Shown here one piece after another: positions 57,669 to 64,000 of a stretch of DNA of 64,000 bases. The stretch comes from Progne subis subis (Eukaryota; Chordata; Aves; Passeriformes; Hirundinidae): the NCBI GenBank assembly GCA_022316685.1, contig JAKJHU010000030.1, positions 13,963,360 through 14,027,359 of the forward strand. The letters are read 5' to 3'. A model generated the notes under the pieces. That model did not search any database. It was not told where the DNA came from and saw only the letters and a list, made by a program, of their open reading frames with translations. Every line of letters begins with the position of its first letter. The stretch's first letter is position 1. The translations under genes and the position numbers were made by a program.

Positions 57669-59274
57669 GGGCCTTAACAAAACCTAGGTCTGCTCTTACC
57701 TTACCTTTGTCTCCCATCTCAAGGTCAGACTGCTTGTGCAGGCAAATGCAGCCCAGCACAACTCTTGACTCCTTTTTCCCAGTTTTGCCTCAAATTTTCC
57801 TTTTCAGTCCCATTCAAGGAGGTTGGGTGCCCTGGCTGTTAGTGACCATAATTAAGGTCACAGTTACCTCTGGTATCCACATACGGCTGTCATCTTTGAT
57901 TAGCAAATACAGTCCTGCTTATTCTTTCTAGAGTTAGGGCAGGCAGACTCCTTGGTTTTGGGTGTACTTTAAAAGTTGGTTCAGTCTGGAAAGGGTTTCT
58001 ATATGCCTCAGACACCACTGAAAAGACACCACTAATAAAATATGGCCCTTGAGATTTGTGTGCATGTTCACAGCGTTTCCTTTTAATATTTCAATGTGGA
58101 TATCAAAAATATGGGATATATGTTGTGAGTTCAAATTGCAAACTCCATTGACACAAAACTTTATTTGACTTGAGACGCCACTTATATGCTGATGATCTCT
58201 GCAATGCATTTGAATGCTTACAAATGATGGCATATACTAGTGAGACCAATCAAGATTGGTATGTCACATCAGAGCAGGCAGATGAGCCTGAGACCTCTTG
58301 TTATCTCAGTTTAATGGGTTCCTGCAGATGAGCTTATTGGCAGTAAATGTTTGTGCACATACTTGTAGCTAAGACATAGTGGGCTGACAGCAATCTGCTA
58401 ATGTTATTCATTCCCGTGAACAAATGACAATTAGTTCCTAATTCACCTTTCTTTAGCTGTAACTCAATCCACACACGTGCAGTTTCCATTGCCCTGACGA
58501 TGAACACCGCATTTTAAGCTATCATGGCTGGATCGAAAATCCTTTCAGTTAATCTAGCTTCTGCTTTTAAGGTATTATAACTGTTTATTGTTTATTCTTT
58601 CACAGAGATGAACGAAATGGGTTTGAAGTGAGACTGATGCTGCTGAACTCTCTCATCAATTCATATAATAATCACCATCATAATAAAATAGTATGTCTGA
58701 AAAAAAAATGATAGTTCTACAGTCTTTCATGAAGAAAAATCTAAATCAATAGAGTGTGACTGTCTGAAGGTGCTAAATGAAACCAAGTAGTTTCAAGAAT
58801 TGAATTGGAGACACCATTTATGTATGTGAACTCAATTTATGTTGAAAACAAGTGAATAAAGTAAATCTGGAGAGTTCGGTAATTCTTTTAGGAATGAATT
58901 CTGTATGCAAACTGCAGTCATGGCAATAAACAGACTATTCTGCCAAAGCAGTACAGCAAGTGAAAACAATCTCAGACTTCGTGCAGGAACTCAAGGTAGA
59001 AGTTAACATGTATGTAAGTTAACATGTTGTGTAAGTATGTAATGATCTTGAGCCTCACATGCCAGCAGGCTTTTGTGCTGAAATCAACGACTGAAGAAAC
59101 AAGCTATGCCAAGATGAATGCAGCAGAACAGACAGGGCAGCAAACCACTCACTGAGAACACAGACTGACTGCATTTCAGAACATGCTCAGCTAATGAATG
59201 GGGGATATGTTGCTTTATAGCATAAGGCAATAGAAGTAAAATGTCAGGAGGCTGGCAAAACTACCCACACTGTT

Positions 59275-59278
<4 letters not shown>

Positions 59279-59305
<27 letters not shown>
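59279..59305 (+). repeat. Poly(A) run
   Basis: 27 consecutive A. I could not identify a retrogene or SINE upstream of it. Confidence 0.95.
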
Positions 59306-62300
59306 TTGCCCAAAGTTGCCAGTCAATAGTAAATAGTTCGGTAAAATGTAAGGAAACAAGTCATATGTATGTGAATAAAGAGACAAACCACATCATGCCC
59401 ATAATATTCTGTTAACTGAGTAAACTTACTTCAGGGTATGAAGCAGATGCCTCGCTCTGCTTGTTGGGTCATGTCTGTCCAAACCACTTTCACTCTGCAT
59501 CAAGAGACTCGGCAAGCAGCATCTACACAATTTAGGAGTACAAAGTATTGCATAATGCATGACAGGTAAGTAAAAGCAGCAGCATCCGTAAATGTGCTCA
59601 TTGCCACCTAGAAGACACCTGATGGTGGCCAGGCAGTTACCACCCAGCGGTACAGCAGGATCAGTGATGCTGTTGAGTTGCCATCTTTGACCTTTCAGTT
59701 TTTTCCTTGGGGGCATATAGCTCCCATGCCAGTCCTTTTTTTCTTGAAGTGTCCTCCCAAGGCATTAAAAAAGAATGAAAGTATTGAATTGCCAAGTTAA
59801 TCTACCTTTATATTGAGCTTTGCTTCATCAGTGTTAACACTGTATTGATAACTGAAAATGAATGAAATGGGATTTATTACTGCTTATTAATATTTAATAT
59901 CCAGCACTTTGAGGGGGGAGGAGGAAGGGGAAACAAATACATAAATCAGTAATTACAGATTTATGAAACAGTGTTGAAAAGAATTAGGCTTCACATATTA
60001 CTATCTCTATAAACATAATTTTAAACTACTGATAGCAAACAACAAAGTACCTGAAAATCATAATTTTGGCACCTAGAAACAGTTTTCCAATAGCAGCATC
60101 CATAGAGTGTCTTACTGACAATGAAATCTGGTGCCCAGCTGTTTTATTAATTGCAGTATCAAAGCTTAATGATGAGTGAAATTTTATGACCTGCTCAAAG
60201 TGGTTATGAATGGTTAAACCTTTCCTTCAAATATGCTTTCCTTTTTGAGCCATAAAATTACCTGTGTTCTTGTTTGTCAATTCTTTCAAGGGTTGAGGTA
60301 TGTCTTTAACCAATTTTCTATGAGAGTTCTAAACTCTTTCAATTATAAATTCCCATGCTACCATTGCTGACTCTTATTGCTCTTAAAAACACTCTAATTC
60401 CAGCAAGATATGGCCACAAAGAAAGTAACATTTAAATCTGTTTGATTAGTGGATAACTTCACCAAATAAAAAGGAGCAATCAAGCAGTCCATTTTTGTCA
60501 GTGAGTTAACTATGTGAGTTATATTAATTCCTGCAGAAAGCCCTTTATTCTATGGCGTTTGTTAATAAATAATTATCACATTCTCTTGAGTCAATCTGTC
60601 TAAATGCAAACATCAAGACAAATCATCTTGTAGGCTGTAGTGTGTAAAACAATTTGCCCTTAGTAGGTGGGCTGTTCTGTTTTGTTGCTGTTTTCATATA
60701 CCATTCTTTTACTCCAAAGAAACAGAGCTCACTGCTTTGAAGTGATTAGCTTATAGAAATATTTATTATAGGACCAGTGATTTAGTTTTGGTTCCAAGAC
60801 AGGTATAAGCACCCTCTAATCTATACAATTCTTCTTCAAGCTAAACTGTTCCCAAGTTGAGTCATAATATCCATTATTCTCTTTCATTATTAAACCCCAA
60901 AAATATATTGATCCTAAACTGCTTAAATATTAGCAGCACTTAATTAGTCCATCTCTTTCAAACATTTTTCCAGTTCTGGGAATGTGAAGTTTTTTTTTTC
61001 TGCTGAAATTATAGAAAGCTATTCGCTGGCATGGACCTAGTTTACAGTTTACAGAGATAGTTTCACTACAGACATTCACTTACAATGTCTGCCATGAAAA
61101 TTCTCAAGCTACTTTTATAAGTTTCAAAATCATGACTGAAACATGTAATAGATTTTTATTGGGGGCTTAATGGATAAGCCATGCAATTTTTTCTTCTCCT
61201 TCACTCTGAATGGGTGGGGTGGAAAATCCTCTTCAGGTATGAACAGCTACACAGACTACAGTGGAGCCACTCTTTGTTACCAGCCATGATAAGAAGGGTG
61301 GATCTGTTTTATATTCCAATGGATTAATTCTGTTTGAATACCAGGACGAATGAAAATGGGATTTGGCCCTGCAACTGTAAAAAACTCAATGTATACAGAT
61401 GTCATCTGTGCCTCACTCTCAGAAACATAAACTTGCAGTGGCAGCCAAGGAGTTTAGATCAGATCCTTCATTCTCTGAGCTATTGCATGTTATGTCCTCT
61501 TTGCTTCCCAGACTCCAGTTTATATGCGACAACTCTTGACTTCTGGATAGTGAGAGTCCCATTGTTTTCCACCTCTCAGTCTTTTTCTCAACACAGTCCA
61601 TTTCCCTAGCAGAATTAATTCCAGCTTTGTTCTATAAATGCTAGTCTCTTTCCTTAGTCACTCTAGGCATTGAGCCAATGAATTCAGACTAAACAGAGGA
61701 TATTAATTTTACTTTAGCATGTATATATTGCACAAAAGCTGTGATGCACAAGGGTTTACTTCCAAGAACTAGAGTGAGACAGTTGTGTAAGTTTTCAAAT
61801 TTGAACGTCAGAGATAACTTGCTGAGGGAATTGGAGACACTTAAGAGGAAATCCTCTAAGATTTTCTGCTTTTAATGACTAAATACCACAAGAAAGGGGG
61901 CTGTGGAGTATGAGTCCTTCACCTGAAGAACCGGATGAGATCAAATGAACCTTGGGCTATTGCCTTTTGATGTTCCACATGCTGGTGGTTTCCAGGAGTG
62001 GATTGTGGGAAGGTGTTGAACTCTGTCCTGAGAGCTTGAGACATTTTGTAACAGGGAGGGAGAAGACAACAGCTGCTGGAATCTGAACACTCCCAAGGCC
62101 TTTGTTTAAATACGATTAAGATATTGGGAAAAGTGAAGCTCACCTCTCTCAGGTTATGGAAATAGCCTTGTAACCAGTGCAGCCAGCCAGTCTGTGCTGC
62201 CTGAGGAACCTGGGTGTTGGTTAATGTTTACTAGGAGCTGGAAGTCCAGTCAGGAGATCTAATTTAGCAAATTATGTTCTGATCTCCGCTTTGCTTTAAG

Positions 62301-64000
62301 AGAGAATAGTAGGGATGTTACTCAAGCATAACTTCAGTAGCTCAACAAGTAAACATTTTTTTTGAGGCTAGATAGCTTCCCCACTGGATTCTCTTGAATA
62401 AAGGACATGAAACACTTACCATATCCCTGCACAAAAAGTCTTGCACCTTCTATTTGTGGGACTGATCAGATTTCCTTAATTGCTATGGGGCTTTATTGTT
62501 CTGCCTCAGCAGAGCTGCGCAGACTTTATCTCTCACAAATACATGAGAAATGCAGTCCTTGCACCCACGACTCCTTGCCACTGTTATCAGCTAATTAATA
62601 GCACAAAGAAATAACAAACCTTAGCCCAAAAGGCATCACAGAAGTGAATGGGTTAACTGCTTACAGAGCTGAGACTGATGCTAGAGAAAATACAATTTAA
62701 TCCAGTTTAAAGTCGTTTTTATCCAACCTAAATCTGTTAAAAGAAGATTTACTTCCTTGAAGACAAAACAGTAATGTCCAAGATATTACATGTACGCCAG
62801 CAAGGACACATCTGTTGATACATTGGGGGAACTGTTCTGGCTTAACTGACCAGCTGTGCAGGAAATATATGTGGGAATCTTCCTCGATACAATTTGTGCC
62901 ATGTGTCAGGTTGATTAGTAGTGAGAAAAAAACTAAAGTTTTTCAGTCCCAAGTTGTCATCACTAATTCAGTGTTCATGGAAACCAGTCTGCTGGAAGTG
63001 GGGTAAGTCTAACTTGGAGGTGAGACGGGAAAATTAGTGAGCATGTCCAGTTGTCCACATATGTTTTATACAACCACAAACGAAAGAGATATATTTTCTC
63101 CAACCAGGTACAGCTGGGATAAAGCAAGATTCCCTACTGTTCCTGAACCTTTCAGGTTTCATCTCACTAGGAACACTCAGCTGAGCTGCCAAGCAGCAAC
63201 TTTTACAGCCCCCCTCCCTGGAATTGTTGATGCTGGCGGAGACTCTGGGGATTGGCATCAGGAACTAAAGTGACACCTTCTAAAAGTATAGACATAACCC
63301 TTTGGTGACAAGTCACAGAGATCCGTGAGTTAACTGGATAGACTTTCCTGTCATAACGTCAGCTGGATATTTCAGTGCTAAATATCAGAAATGTAGGAAG
63401 CGTGATGAAGTGGAGAGGCAAGGCCCTTTTGCCTTTGCTCTTTTCGATCCAGCTCTCTGGTTTTCCCCTTTTCACTAGCCTCTCCCCCTCTTCTTGTGTC
63501 TTTCTGCAACAGAGTCTCATCTCCTGCCCTGCCACTGAGACATTTCTCCTTTACCCACCTTCTCCTGTCCCTTCACCCCTGGTTTGTTGCTGATCTCCAC
63601 CCTTATCCAGTGTCCTCATGAACCCAGGACCACATGGGCATGTCCCACTAGTTTCAGGAATTGCTTTATTAGTTCATGTCTGAACATTTTGCCCTTTCTG
63701 AAGAGGCATAACACCATGTGAGTCAGTCTTGCGGAAATAAGTCTTGCTTGTCAGATCTTTGCTTAGGTCCTTTGGTGAGGGATTGGTGGATTTATTAAAA
63801 ATATATTATTAGAACATGGAGAATCTTGCTTCTCTGTGGATAATGATGTCATGTATGCAGCTGTCTGGCTTAATCCAGGGCAAAGCTAAGGGACACTTGT
63901 TATGGACAGTACTACCCATTTTGGAATATTCTGGAAATGGAAAGCCAGAGTGAAATAAGGGTTTTTGCTTGTCTCAGTGTGACACAGCTGATATCCTCTT

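Larger units (their letters stand above)
53018..64000. other. Non-coding region upstream of HAS2, third part
   Basis: No gene is recognised. From about 58.4 to 61.2 kb the sequence is AT-rich, with few transposon traces and several homeodomain/forkhead-like sites, as seen in conserved desert regions. It also holds the G/T tract (57.5 kb) and homopolymers (54.0 and 59.3 kb). Open frames are short and scattered. Confidence 0.7.

Noticed and set aside
57261..57931. Long Phe/Gly/Val- and Lys/Asn/Gln-rich frames
   Set aside because: Translation of the G/T low-complexity tract in different frames.
59279..59305. Poly(A) run as the tail of a processed pseudogene
   Set aside because: No coding-like or mRNA-like sequence and no target duplication could be recognised next to it.
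1..64000. tRNA, rRNA, CRISPR arrays or bacterial-type operons
   Set aside because: None seen. The window is vertebrate nuclear DNA with spliced genes and CR1/ERV repeats.

Overview
This is vertebrate, almost certainly avian, nuclear DNA, probably from a songbird. It carries interrupted genes with GT-AG introns and long AT-rich non-coding stretches. CR1 LINE 3' ends of the bird type are scattered through it, with two or three solo LTRs of avian endogenous retroviruses and a few very old MIR-like SINE fragments. The only protein-coding gene I recognise is HAS2 (hyaluronan synthase 2), lying complete on the minus strand. Nearly all other open frames are short chance frames, or frames inside repeats or GC-rich DNA.

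HAS2 layout, in transcription order from high to low coordinates: a TATA-like/GC/CCAAT promoter near 27.96-28.07 kb; a non-coding exon 1 (about 27348-27964, inferred); intron 1 (8.9 kb); coding exon 2 (17780-18406); intron 2 (4.5 kb); exon 3 (13197-13298); intron 3 (2.0 kb); exon 4 with the stop codon at 10282-10284; and an AT-rich 3' UTR probably ending near 8.2 kb. The coding exons add up to 1662 bp, or 553 residues plus stop, and all junctions are in phase 0. Every expected HAS2 motif is present, so the gene looks intact.

Around exon 1 there are two GC/CpG-rich blocks: 26.26-27.0 kb in intron 1 and 28.64-28.95 kb upstream. In mammals an antisense lncRNA (HAS2-AS1) starts about 2 kb inside HAS2 intron 1 and crosses exon 1. 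The 26.3-27.0 kb island and strong plus-strand splice signals at 27100 and 27219 sit where its bird counterpart would be. The predicted HAS2 5' leader has three features worth testing: a perfect 15-bp (CAG)5/(CTG)5 hairpin close to the cap, a 33-codon upstream ORF, and a short upstream ORF that would run across the HAS2 start codon after splicing.

The rest (1-8.2 kb and 28.9-64 kb) looks like the gene desert that surrounds HAS2 in amniotes. It holds CR1 copies at 4.4, 7.1-7.6, 29.8, 32.0, 35.4 and 50.9-51.5 kb. A 1.5 kb LTR element at 35.5-37.0 kb has an exact 5-bp target duplication and is inserted into a CR1. An ERVL-type LTR lies at 52-53 kb. There are also several simple repeats and a few AT-rich, homeodomain-motif-dense stretches that may be conserved enhancers. 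I found no tRNA, rRNA or CRISPR array, and no second protein-coding gene. Nothing supports a wholly new system; the most interesting material is the HAS2 5' leader and its probable antisense partner.
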